Source of the DNA: Spongiactinospora rosea
Lineage (GTDB): Bacteria > Actinomycetota > Actinomycetes > Streptosporangiales > Streptosporangiaceae
DNA length: 64,000 nt
Reading direction: 5' to 3'
NCBI RefSeq assembly: GCF_003315795.1
Contig: NZ_QMEY01000009.1
Location: 1-64,000 of the forward strand
The position numbers were made by a program, and so were the translations under genes. This document shows, in pieces, positions 46,561 through 54,758 of this stretch. The notes beneath the pieces were generated by a model. The model searched no databases and was not told the origin of the DNA. It saw only the letters and a program-made list of their open reading frames with translations. Numbering within the stretch: position 1 is the first letter of the stretch; each line of letters starts with the position of its first letter.

Positions 46561-46754
46561 CTCGCGCGAAGCGCGGCGGCTTCCGCCGGAGGCGGGACCC
46601 CTGGCGCGACAGCGCCTCCTTCCCGCCGAAGGCGGGGCCCCTGGCGCGGTAGCGCATCCTGCCCGCCGGAGGCGGGGCCTCTGGCGCAACAGCGCGGCCT
46701 ACTCCGCCGGAGGCGGACCATTGCGCGAAGCGCGTACTACCCGCCGGAGGCGGG
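46490..46754. repeat. array of about twelve perfect mini-hairpins
   Basis: In 265 bp: CCGGGCGAAGCCCGG (46490), CCCGCCGAAGGCGGG (46543), CGCGCGAAGCGCG (46563), CCGCCGGAGGCGG (46583), GGCGC-GACA-GCGCC (46603), CCCGCCGAAGGCGGG (46622), GCGC-GGTA-GCGC (46644), CCCGCCGGAGGCGGG (46662), GCGC-AACA-GCGC (46684), TCCGCCGGAGGCGGA (46703), GCGCGAAGCGC (46723) and CCCGCCGGAGGCGGG (46740). Stems are 4-6 bp, loops are GAA, GGA, GACA, GGTA or AACA. Two stem types, CCGCC/GGCGG and GCGC/GCGC, alternate about every 20 bp. Confidence 0.9.
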
Positions 46755-46921
46755 GCGCGAGCGGAGCGAGGCGCTTTTGCTTTGCCCGGGCGCGGCCGTG
46801 GTCTGGACTGACGAGCGAAGGAGTGAGGGAGCGAGGAACGAGCGAGTGAACGGATGAGCGAGGAGGGAAGACCGCGGCCTCGAAAGCGCCCGGGCCTCAG
46901 CGCGAGCGAAGCGAGCGCAAT

Positions 46922-48949
46922 CTAACAGGGAAGGCGGAGGGCGATGGCGGCGATGTCGTCTTTGCCGGTGGTGGGGAGGCCCGTGACCAGTTCTTCGCAG
47001 AAGGCGTCCACCGGTTCCATGGCCAGGGCGGTGGCGTGGTCGCACAGCCGGGCGAGGCCTTCGTCGAGGTGTTCGCCGGGGCGTTCGATCAGCCCGTCGG
47101 TGTACATCAGCAGCGTGTCCCCGGGTTCGAGCTGTGTGAAGGCGCTCGGCCGCTGTTCGTCCAGGCCGATGCCCAGCAGCGCGCTGTGCGCGTCCTCCAG
47201 GTAGCGCCCCGTGCCGGAGGCCGTGACCAGGAGCGGCGGTGGGTGGCCGGCGGCGGAGTAGTTGAGCCGCCAGCCGTCCGGCACCTGTTCGACGCGGGCC
47301 AGGACGCAGCTCGCCGTGCCCACGGTGTGCAGGTTCTCCATGGTGGTGTCCAGGCGGCGCAGGATGTCGCCCGGCGGTTCCTTGCGGTCCACCACGAGGC
47401 CGCGCAGCATGTTGCGGAGCTGGCTCATGGTGACGGCGGCGGGGAGGTCGTGCCCGGCGACGTCGCCGATGGTGAGGACGATGGCCCCGTCTGGGAGTAC
47501 GAACGAGTCGTACCAGTCGCCCCCGACCTCGGCCGCCGCCGGGCTGGCCCGGTATCGGGCGGCGATCTCCAGGCCGGGTACCTGGGGCGGGTCGGCGAGC
47601 AGGCTGCGTTGCAGGGCGAGCGCCATGCGCTGGGTGCGCTGGAAGCGGATGACGTTGCTGAGCGGGCCGTGCGCGTGGTCGAGGATCTGGGTGATGAGTT
47701 TGGCGTCGCTCATCTCCAGCGCGGGACGGGGGGTGCAGACGCCGACGGTGACCACGGCGGCCACGACGCCGTCCACGACCAGGGGCAGCATGACGACGTC
47801 GTGCATGCCGGTCGAGGCGACCCATTTCTCGGTGGCGGTGCGGAGGATGCCGGAGGGGATGCCGGGCGGGTTGGGGACGCGTACGGGCGATGCCTCGCGT
47901 ACGGTACGCGCGAACGGCCCGTTGGGGCCGAAGACCTCGTGGCCGCCTTTGGGCGGTATGGGCAGCCCGTCCCGTACGGCGGCGGCGACCCGTTCCGCCA
48001 CGACCGGCGCGTTGGCGGGGCGCTCGACCGAGTCGACCAGCAGGTAGAAGGAGCAGGTGTCGGCGAGTTCGGGGACGATGACGCGCGCGAGCCCGGTCAC
48101 CACGTCCTCCAGTCCGGACACGCCGCCCGCCACCGCGCCCGCGCGTTCGAGGAGTTCTCGGCGCCGGTTCTCCTGCCAGCGTTCCTCGACGTTGGAGACG
48201 GTACCGACCCATTCGACCACTTTGCCGTTCTCGCGTACGGGTACCGACCGCGCGTGGAAGTGCTCGTAGTCGCCCGAGGGCGTGCGCATCCGGAAGGTGG
48301 CCTCCCACAGCGGATGTACTTCGGCGAGCGCCCGCAGCCAGGAGGCGACCGCGGCGGGCTCGTCCTCGGGGTGCATCACCGGCGACCAGTTGCCGCGTTT
48401 GAGGATCTCCGCGGACCTGCCGATCACGCGTTCCCAGCCGGGGCTCATGTCCACCACCCGGCCGTCGGCGGTGGCCACCCACACGACCTCGACGCCGACG
48501 TTGACCAGGCTGCGGTAGCGGCGCAGCACGCGCAGCCGTTCCTCGGAGAGTTCGTGGATGCGCCGTTTGGCGACGACCTGCGCGGTGGTCTCCATGCCCA
48601 CGGTCAGTACGCCGCGCTCCCCGTCCTGCAGCGTGATGGGCGAGAGGCTGAAGGTGAAGTATCGTTCCCTGATGTCAAGGTCGGGGTGGTCGGCCGGTAC
48701 GGGCAGGTCGGTGGCGAGGGCCGGTTCGCCGGTGGCGAGCACCTTGTCGAACAGGTGGATCGCGCCGAGGTCGGGCAGGTCGCGGAACACCTCGGACATC
48801 GGCGCGCCGATCTGGCGGTCGCCGAAGTACTCGCGGTAGGCCGCGTTGGTGTAGACGAGCCGGTGCGTGGGTCCGGCCGTCACGAGTACGCCCACCGGCG
48901 CGGGATCGAAGACTTCGAGCCCCAGCCCCAGCCCGCGAACTCTTCCCAT
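46922..48949 (-). CDS. PAS-PAS-GAF-PP2C serine phosphatase (RsbU/SpoIIE-like)
   Basis: A 675-residue signalling protein from ATG 48949, preceded by GAGGGGA. A first PAS-like domain covers about residues 10-130 (FDPAPVGVLVTAGPTHRLVY, REYFGDRQIGAPM), a second PAS about 160-275 (VVWVATADGRVVDMSPGWER, RTPSGDYEHFHARSVPVREN). A GAF-like domain follows (about 290-440). The C-terminal PP2C/SpoIIE domain (about 455-675) has VGGDWYDSFVLPDG, TIGDVAGHDLPAA, GHPPPLLV, TLLMYTDGLIERPG and KDDIAAIALRL with the metal-binding aspartates. It would dephosphorylate an anti-sigma-factor antagonist in response to a small-molecule or redox signal. No anti-sigma factor gene is next to it. Confidence 0.95.
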   Translation of the reverse strand: MGRVRGLGLGLEVFDPAPVGVLVTAGPTHRLVYTNAAYREYFGDRQIGAPMSEVFRDLPDLGAIHLFDKVLATGEPALATDLPVPADHPDLDIRERYFTFSLSPITLQDGERGVLTVGMETTAQVVAKRRIHELSEERLRVLRRYRSLVNVGVEVVWVATADGRVVDMSPGWERVIGRSAEILKRGNWSPVMHPEDEPAAVASWLRALAEVHPLWEATFRMRTPSGDYEHFHARSVPVRENGKVVEWVGTVSNVEERWQENRRRELLERAGAVAGGVSGLEDVVTGLARVIVPELADTCSFYLLVDSVERPANAPVVAERVAAAVRDGLPIPPKGGHEVFGPNGPFARTVREASPVRVPNPPGIPSGILRTATEKWVASTGMHDVVMLPLVVDGVVAAVVTVGVCTPRPALEMSDAKLITQILDHAHGPLSNVIRFQRTQRMALALQRSLLADPPQVPGLEIAARYRASPAAAEVGGDWYDSFVLPDGAIVLTIGDVAGHDLPAAVTMSQLRNMLRGLVVDRKEPPGDILRRLDTTMENLHTVGTASCVLARVEQVPDGWRLNYSAAGHPPPLLVTASGTGRYLEDAHSALLGIGLDEQRPSAFTQLEPGDTLLMYTDGLIERPGEHLDEGLARLCDHATALAMEPVDAFCEELVTGLPTTGKDDIAAIALRLPC

Positions 48950-49038
48950 CAAGCTTCCCCTCTTGCGCATGTCCGGGACGTCCCCCAACACCCGAAAACG
49001 CGCATGCTCCCCAGGTCGGCATACTATGTGGGAAATAG

Positions 49039-50160
49039 TCAGACATATCCCACCGCTGGGTAAAGCACCGAGAGGGTCTCCCGGGCGAGTTGCAACTCTT
49101 CCCGGGGCTCGATCACCAATACCGCCGTTTCCGCGTCCGGCGCACTGACGACGCGGTCGATCTGAGGGTCGCCGATCTCCGGACGCCCGATTCCGAGCAG
49201 GCCGAGCCGGTCGCACACGGCCTCGCGCACCTCCGGCTGGTCCCAGCCGATCTCGCCGGTGAAGACCAGGGCGTCCAGCCGGGACAGGCTGGTGGCCTCG
49301 GCCGCGATCTCCCTGGCCACCCGGTGCGCGAAGACCGTGAGGGCGAGTTCGGAGGTCGGGTCGCCGGCCTTGACGAGATCGCGGGTGTCCCCTGACCTGC
49401 CGTCGGACAGGCCGAGCAGGCCCGAACGGTGTTCCAGGCCCTCGCGCAGCTCGCTGACCGAGAGCCGGTTGCCGGTGAGCAGCCACAGCAGCATGCCGGG
49501 ATCGACGCTGCCGGACCGCTTGCTCATCGGAACGCCCTCAAGCGGGGTGAAGCCCATCGAGGTGTCCACGCTGCGGCCCTCGCGGACCGCGCACACGGAG
49601 CACCCGCCGCCGAGGTGGGTCAGCACCAGCTGCGACTCCGTCACCGGCCGGTCCAGGAGTTCGGCGGCCCGGCGCAGCGCCCAGGCGTAGGACAGGCCGT
49701 GGAAGCCGTACCGGCGCAGGCCGTACCGGCGGCGCCACTCCTCGGGCAGCGGGTACCTCGTCGCGGACTCCGGCAGCCCCGCGTGGAAGGCGGTGTCCGG
49801 GCACAGTACGTGCGGTACGTCGGGCAGGCACCGCCGTACCGCCTCCACCAGCGCGAGCGCGGGCGGGATGTGCAGCGGCGCGAGGTCTTCGCGGGCGGCG
49901 ACCTGGGCCACGATCTCGTCGTCCACCACCATCGGGGCCGGTACGGCGACACCTCCGTGCACCAGCCGGTGCCCGACCGCCGCGACGTCGAGATCCCCGA
50001 TCTCCCCGAGGAAGTCCGCGACGGTCTCCTGCGCCGCGTCCGGGTCAAGACTCTGCTCGGTGTGCCGTTCGGCCAGCACCTCATCGCCGCGGACCAGGTT
50101 GAGCCGCAGGCTGGAGGACCCCGCGTTGACCGTGAGCACGACCGGATCGGAGCTTGCCAT
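49039..50160 (-). CDS. ackA: acetate kinase
   Basis: A 373-residue acetate/propionate kinase. Family marks: VVLTVNAGSSSLRLNL (first phosphate-binding strand), AVGHRLVHGGVAVPAPMVVD (the GHRVVHGG signature with catalytic Arg), PHVLCPDTAFHAGLPESATR, GFHGLSYAWALRRA, VLTHLGGGCSVCAVREGRSV and TSMGFTPLEGVPMSKRSGSV. It makes acetate and ATP from acetyl phosphate, or the reverse. It is divergent from phosphoketolase (80-bp gap), the enzyme that makes acetyl phosphate from sugar phosphates, so the two form the usual bacterial phosphoketolase shunt. ATG 50160 is chosen because upstream codons do not match the family. Confidence 0.96.
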   Translation of the reverse strand: MASSDPVVLTVNAGSSSLRLNLVRGDEVLAERHTEQSLDPDAAQETVADFLGEIGDLDVAAVGHRLVHGGVAVPAPMVVDDEIVAQVAAREDLAPLHIPPALALVEAVRRCLPDVPHVLCPDTAFHAGLPESATRYPLPEEWRRRYGLRRYGFHGLSYAWALRRAAELLDRPVTESQLVLTHLGGGCSVCAVREGRSVDTSMGFTPLEGVPMSKRSGSVDPGMLLWLLTGNRLSVSELREGLEHRSGLLGLSDGRSGDTRDLVKAGDPTSELALTVFAHRVAREIAAEATSLSRLDALVFTGEIGWDQPEVREAVCDRLGLLGIGRPEIGDPQIDRVVSAPDAETAVLVIEPREELQLARETLSVLYPAVGYV

Positions 50161-50239
50161 GGTTGGTCGCGTGCCCGAGACCGTCCACCCCAAACGGCCC
50201 GCCCGGGTTTGAAAACCTGACTGGAGGAACTGTCCGGTA

Positions 50240-52552
50240 ATGGACGTACTCGAATCCGTGGACGCGTACTGGCGGGCCGCCAACTACCTGTCGGTGGGAC
50301 AGATCTACCTGCTTGACAACCCGTTGCTGACCAGGCCGCTGCGCGCCGAGGACGTCAAACCCCGGCTGCTCGGCCACTGGGGCACCACCCCCGGCCTGAA
50401 CTTCTGCTTCGCGCACCTCAACCGCGTCATCAGGGAACGCGACGAGAACATGATCTACATCGTCGGCCCCGGCCACGGCGGGCCTGCGGCGGTGGCGCAC
50501 GCCTGGCTGGAAGGCAGCTATACCGATAAATATCCGGATGTCACCCAGGACGAGCCGGGCATGCGCGCCCTCTTCCGGCAGTTCTCCTTCCCCGGCGGCA
50601 TCCCCAGCCACGTCGCGCCGGAGGTGCCCGGTTCCATCCACGAGGGCGGTGAGCTGGGGTATTCGCTGGCCCACGCGTACGGCGCGGCGTTCGACAACCC
50701 GGGCCTGGTGGTGGCGTGCGTGATCGGCGACGGGGAGGCCGAGACCGGCCCGCTGGCGGCGAGCTGGCACGCGAACAAGTTCCTCACCCCCGGCCGGGAC
50801 GGCGTCGTGCTGCCGATCCTGCACCTGAACGGGTACAAGATCGCCAACCCCACGATCCTCGCCCGCATCCCCGAACAGGAGCTGACCGCCCTCCTGGAGG
50901 GCTACGGCTACCGCCCCCACCTGGTCGCGGGCGAGGAGCCACCGGCCGTCCACCGCCGGATGGCGGAGGTACTGGACACGGTGTTCGACCAGCTCAGGGA
51001 CGATCCCACCGGCCGCCCGCCGATGATCGTGCTGCGCACGCCAAAGGGCTGGACCGGCCCGCACGAGGTGGACGGCCTGCCGGTGGAGGGCACCTGGCGG
51101 GCCCATCAGGTGCCGCTGACCGAGGTGCGCACCCGCCCGGAGCGGCGGGCGGCGCTCGCCGCCTGGATGCACTCCTACCGCCCGCGCGAACTGTTCGAGG
51201 CCGACGGATGCCCGGCCGAGGTCGTACGCGCCGCCGTGCCCGAGCAGCGGCGCAGGATGAGCGCGAACCCGCACGCCAACGGCGGCGAACTGCTCCGCCC
51301 GCTGCGCCTGCCCGACTACCGCGGCTACGCGGTCGAGGTCGACAGCCCCGCCGCCCGCACGAGTTCGCCCACGGGGGTGCTCGGCGGCTTCCTGCGCGAC
51401 GTGCTCGAACGCAACCCGGGCGCGTTCCGGCTGATGGGCCCGGACGAGACCGCCTCCAACCGCCTGTCGGCCGTGTACGAGACCACCGCCAAGGCGTGGG
51501 ACGCCGCCACCCTGCCCACCGACGAGCACCTGTCCCCGGACGGCCGGGTCATGGAGGTGCTGAGCGAGCACCTGTGCCAGGGCTGGCTGGAGGGCTACCT
51601 GCTGACCGGCCGGCACGGCCTGTTCAACTGCTACGAGGCGTTCATCCACATCGTCGACTCGATGTTCAACCAGCACGCCAAATGGCTGGAGTCGTCCAGG
51701 AAGATCCCCTGGCGGCGGCCGATCTCCTCGCTGAACTACCTGCTGTCCTCGCACGTCTGGCGGCAGGACCACAACGGCTTCAGCCACCAGGACCCCGGCT
51801 TCCTGGACGTGGTGATGAACAAGAAGGCCGAGGTCGTACGCGTGTACCTGCCCCCGGACGCCAACACGCTGCTGTCGGTGGCCGACCACTGCCTGCGCTC
51901 GCGCGACTACGTCAACGTCGTCGTGGCGGGCAAGCACCAGGTGCACGACCTGATGCCGATGGACGACGCCGTCGCGCACTGCGCCCGCGGGCTCGGCATC
52001 CTGCCGTGGGCCTCCACGGACGCGGGCGAGCACCCTGACGTGGTACTGGCCTGCGCGGGCGACACCCCGACCCTGGAGACGCTGGCCGCCGCCGCGCTGC
52101 TGCGCGAGCACCTGCCCGAGCTGAAGGTCCGGGTCGTCAACGTGGTGGATTTGATGCGGCTGCTGCCGCCGTCCATGCATCCGCACGGGATGGCGGACGC
52201 GGAGTTCGACACGCTGTTCACCGCCGACCGGCCGATCATCTTCAACTTCCACGGGTACCCGTGGTCGATCCACCGCCTCACCTACCGCAGGACCGGCCAC
52301 GCCGACTTCCACGTGCGCGGGTACCGCGAGGAGGGCACCACGACCACCCCGTTCGACATGGCCATGTTGAACGGGATCGACCGCTACCACCTCGTCATGG
52401 ACGTGATCGACCGCGTACCCGGCATCGGGTCCACGGCCGGCCACCTGCGCCAGCGGATGGTGGACGCCCGGCTGCGCGCCCGCGCGTACACCCGCGAGCA
52501 CGGCGAGGACCCACCCGAGATCAGTCAGTGGACATGGAGAAGGGAGCAGTGA
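50240..52552 (+). CDS. xfp: phosphoketolase (xylulose-5-P/fructose-6-P)
   Basis: A 770-residue thiamine-diphosphate enzyme, normal length for the family (about 790). N-terminal domain: AANYLSVGQIYLLDNPLLTR, HWGTTPGLNFCFAHLNRVIR, IYIVGPGHGGPAAVAHAWLE, the conserved SYTDKYPDVTQDE and IHEGGELGYSLAHAYGAAFD. The GDGEAETGPLA...N motif binds ThDP-magnesium. Middle: GPDETASNRL and GLFNCYEAFIHIVDSMFNQH. C-terminal: NFHGYPWSIHRLTYRR and MAMLNGIDRYHLVMDVIDR. It splits xylulose-5-P or fructose-6-P with phosphate into acetyl phosphate and a triose or erythrose phosphate. The divergent ackA uses the acetyl phosphate. It overlaps the dehydrogenase start (TGATG). Confidence 0.97.
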   Translation: MDVLESVDAYWRAANYLSVGQIYLLDNPLLTRPLRAEDVKPRLLGHWGTTPGLNFCFAHLNRVIRERDENMIYIVGPGHGGPAAVAHAWLEGSYTDKYPDVTQDEPGMRALFRQFSFPGGIPSHVAPEVPGSIHEGGELGYSLAHAYGAAFDNPGLVVACVIGDGEAETGPLAASWHANKFLTPGRDGVVLPILHLNGYKIANPTILARIPEQELTALLEGYGYRPHLVAGEEPPAVHRRMAEVLDTVFDQLRDDPTGRPPMIVLRTPKGWTGPHEVDGLPVEGTWRAHQVPLTEVRTRPERRAALAAWMHSYRPRELFEADGCPAEVVRAAVPEQRRRMSANPHANGGELLRPLRLPDYRGYAVEVDSPAARTSSPTGVLGGFLRDVLERNPGAFRLMGPDETASNRLSAVYETTAKAWDAATLPTDEHLSPDGRVMEVLSEHLCQGWLEGYLLTGRHGLFNCYEAFIHIVDSMFNQHAKWLESSRKIPWRRPISSLNYLLSSHVWRQDHNGFSHQDPGFLDVVMNKKAEVVRVYLPPDANTLLSVADHCLRSRDYVNVVVAGKHQVHDLMPMDDAVAHCARGLGILPWASTDAGEHPDVVLACAGDTPTLETLAAAALLREHLPELKVRVVNVVDLMRLLPPSMHPHGMADAEFDTLFTADRPIIFNFHGYPWSIHRLTYRRTGHADFHVRGYREEGTTTTPFDMAMLNGIDRYHLVMDVIDRVPGIGSTAGHLRQRMVDARLRARAYTREHGEDPPEISQWTWRREQ

Positions 52553-53733
52553 TGAAGGCCGTCACCTGGCACGGTAAGCGCGACGTCCGCGTCGAGGAGG
52601 TCACCGATCCGGCCATCAAGGAGCCCACCGACGCGGTGATCAAGGTCACCTCCACCGGCATCTGCGGCTCCGACCTGCATCTTTACGAGGTGCTCGGCCC
52701 GTTCATGGGCGAGGGCGACATCCTCGGCCACGAGGCCATGGGCATCGTGGAGGAGGTCGGCGCGGAGGTCCGCCACATCAGACCGGGCGATCGTGTGGTG
52801 GTGCCGTTCAACATCTCCTGCGGCCACTGCTACATGTGCGACCGCAGGCTGTACGCCCAGTGCGAGACCACCCAGAACCGGGAGTACAACACGGGCGCGG
52901 CGCTGTTCGGCTACACCAAGCTGTACGGCGAGGTGCCCGGCGGGCAGGCGGAGTACCTGCGGGTGCCGCAGGCGCAGTTCGGGCCGGTCAAGGTCCCGCA
53001 GGGGCCGCCGGACGAGCGGTTCGTCTACCTGTCCGACGTACTGCCCACCGCCTGGCAGGCCGTGGAGTTCGCGGACGTCCCCGAGGGCGGCGAAATCACC
53101 GTGCTCGGTCTCGGCCCGATCGGCCAGATGTGCTGCCGGGTGGCCCGGCACCGCGGGCTGCGGGTGATCGGCGTGGACGGCGTACCGGAACGGCTGGCGA
53201 TGGCCCAGCGGCACGGCGTCGAGATCGTCGACGCCTCGGCGGTGGACGACGTGCCCGACGCGGTCAGGGACCTCACCCAGGGCCGCGGCACGGCGAGCGT
53301 GATCGACGCGGTCGGCATGGAGGCGCACGGCTCCCCGATGGCGCACCTCGCGCACACGCTGACCGCCCTGCTGCCCGGCCGGGTGGCCGCGCCGATGATG
53401 ACCACGGCGGGCGTGGACCGGCTGGCCGCGCTGACCCAGGCCATCGACATCGTGCGGCGCGGCGGCACGATCTCGGTGAGCGGCGTGTACGGCGGCATGG
53501 CCGACCCGATGCCCATGCTGCGGATGTTCGACAAGGGCGTCACGCTGCGGATGGGCCAGGCCCACGTACGGCGCTGGATCGACGACCTGCTGCCCCTGGT
53601 GCTGGACGACTCCGACCCGCTCGGCACCGAGGACCTGGCCACCCACATCCTGCCGCTGGACCACGCCCCGCACGGCTACAAGATCTTCCAGAAGAAGCGG
53701 GACCGGGCGATCAAGGTGCTGCTGACGCCTTAG
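52552..53733 (+). CDS. zinc-dependent alcohol dehydrogenase (MDR family)
   Basis: A 393-residue medium-chain dehydrogenase from ATG 52552, with AAGGGAG upstream; it shares one base with the phosphoketolase stop. Catalytic-zinc residues: GICGSDLHLYE (Cys), GHEAMGIVEEVG (His-Glu). The structural zinc lobe, CGHCYMCDRRLYAQCE, has all four cysteines. The nucleotide fold has VLGLGPIGQMCCRVARHRGL and VDGVPERLAMAQRHG. It resembles the glutathione-independent formaldehyde dehydrogenase-like/'FDH_like' group of actinobacteria. It oxidises an alcohol or an aldehyde with NAD(P)+. Being translationally linked to phosphoketolase suggests a role in redox balance of that shunt. Confidence 0.95.
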   Translation: MKAVTWHGKRDVRVEEVTDPAIKEPTDAVIKVTSTGICGSDLHLYEVLGPFMGEGDILGHEAMGIVEEVGAEVRHIRPGDRVVVPFNISCGHCYMCDRRLYAQCETTQNREYNTGAALFGYTKLYGEVPGGQAEYLRVPQAQFGPVKVPQGPPDERFVYLSDVLPTAWQAVEFADVPEGGEITVLGLGPIGQMCCRVARHRGLRVIGVDGVPERLAMAQRHGVEIVDASAVDDVPDAVRDLTQGRGTASVIDAVGMEAHGSPMAHLAHTLTALLPGRVAAPMMTTAGVDRLAALTQAIDIVRRGGTISVSGVYGGMADPMPMLRMFDKGVTLRMGQAHVRRWIDDLLPLVLDDSDPLGTEDLATHILPLDHAPHGYKIFQKKRDRAIKVLLTP

Positions 53734-54745
53734 CCTCCTCGGGCCGCGGGGACAGCGGCGGAGTGTCCATGCCGCGCGGGTCGCGCAGCCCGGCCGCGAA
53801 GTCGCGCAGCGCGTCCAGGGCGGTGTGCCGGGGCCGCCAGCCGAGTTCGTCGCGGGCCCGGCCGGCGTCCATCAGCGGCAGCCGCAGGACCAGGTCCACC
53901 AGGCCGGGCGAGGCGGGCACCAGGTGCAGCTTCCAGGCCGCGGCGACCGCGCTGGTCAGCAGCGGGCCGGGCACCTTGACCGGCCGCGCGCCGAGCAGCG
54001 CGGCCAGCGTGGCGGGCTCGATGACGGGGTCGGCGGCGAGGTTGAACGGCCCGGACACGTCCTTGGTGACCGCCAGCCGGTACGCCTCGCCGACGTCCTC
54101 GCCGTGTACCGCCTGGAAGGCCAGGCCGGGCGTGTCCGGCACGAACGGGACGAGTTCCGGCCGGGCCAGCCGGGTGACCCGGTTCGGCAGGAACGGCCCG
54201 GCGAACAGCCGGCGCTGCTCGACCGCCGACTCCCGCTTGAAGATGAACGACGGCCGCATCCGCACCACGCGGATGCGGGGGTGCTCCAGCTCGTAGGCGT
54301 CCAGCACCCGTTCCAGGTACGCCTTCTCCCTGGCGTACGCGGCGCCCGGCCACCCGTGGGTGGGCCAGTCCTCGCCGACCCGGCGGTCCTTCGGGCCCGG
54401 CGAGTACGTGCCCACCGAGGAGGCGTGGACCAGCACCGGCACCCCGGCGCCGGCCACCGCGCGGAACACCCGGATGCCGCCCAGCACGTTGTTGCGCCAG
54501 GTCACGCCCGGGTCGCGGGTGGGCTGGAACAGCCACGCCAGGTTCACCACCGCCTCCGCCCCGGCGAAGAGCGGGCGCAGGTCGTCCTTGCCGATGTCGG
54601 CCTCGTGCCACTCGACCTTCTCCGGCCGCCAGAGCGGCATCCGCCTGGCCAGCCCGAGCACCGAACTCACCGAAGGGTCGGCGGCCAGCGCGGCGACCAC
54701 GCTGGTCCCCACGTTCCCGGTCGCCCCCACCACCACTACTCGCAT
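53711..54745 (-). CDS. NAD-dependent epimerase/dehydratase family protein
   Basis: A 344-residue extended SDR. It starts MRVVVVGATGNVGTSVVAAL with the GxxGxxG cofactor motif, then AVVNLAWLFQPTRDP, VLVHASSVGTYSPGPKDRRV with the catalytic Ser/Thr, and WPGAAYAREKAYLERVLDAY with Tyr-x-x-x-Lys. RPSFIFKRESAVEQRRLFAG follows. It would modify a sugar nucleotide or another ketone/alcohol; the C-terminal half does not identify a substrate. ATG 54745 has AAGGGAG 11 bases upstream. It overlaps the convergent dehydrogenase by 23 bp and is the last gene of the long leftward sugar cluster, 13 bp after the next gene's stop. Confidence 0.93.
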   Translation of the reverse strand: MRVVVVGATGNVGTSVVAALAADPSVSSVLGLARRMPLWRPEKVEWHEADIGKDDLRPLFAGAEAVVNLAWLFQPTRDPGVTWRNNVLGGIRVFRAVAGAGVPVLVHASSVGTYSPGPKDRRVGEDWPTHGWPGAAYAREKAYLERVLDAYELEHPRIRVVRMRPSFIFKRESAVEQRRLFAGPFLPNRVTRLARPELVPFVPDTPGLAFQAVHGEDVGEAYRLAVTKDVSGPFNLAADPVIEPATLAALLGARPVKVPGPLLTSAVAAAWKLHLVPASPGLVDLVLRLPLMDAGRARDELGWRPRHTALDALRDFAAGLRDPRGMDTPPLSPRPEEAKASAAP

Positions 54746-54758
54746 CACTGCACTCCCT

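Noticed and set aside
46490..46754. CRISPR array
   Set aside because: Units are palindromic and of two types, there are no unique 30-bp spacers between identical repeats, and no cas genes are present.
45711..46860. Open frames of 265-300 codons on both strands in the 45.7-46.9 kb region
   Set aside because: They arise from three tandem copies of a GC-rich repeat, differ in frame between copies, and translate into Arg/Gly/Ala-rich sequence without a family.
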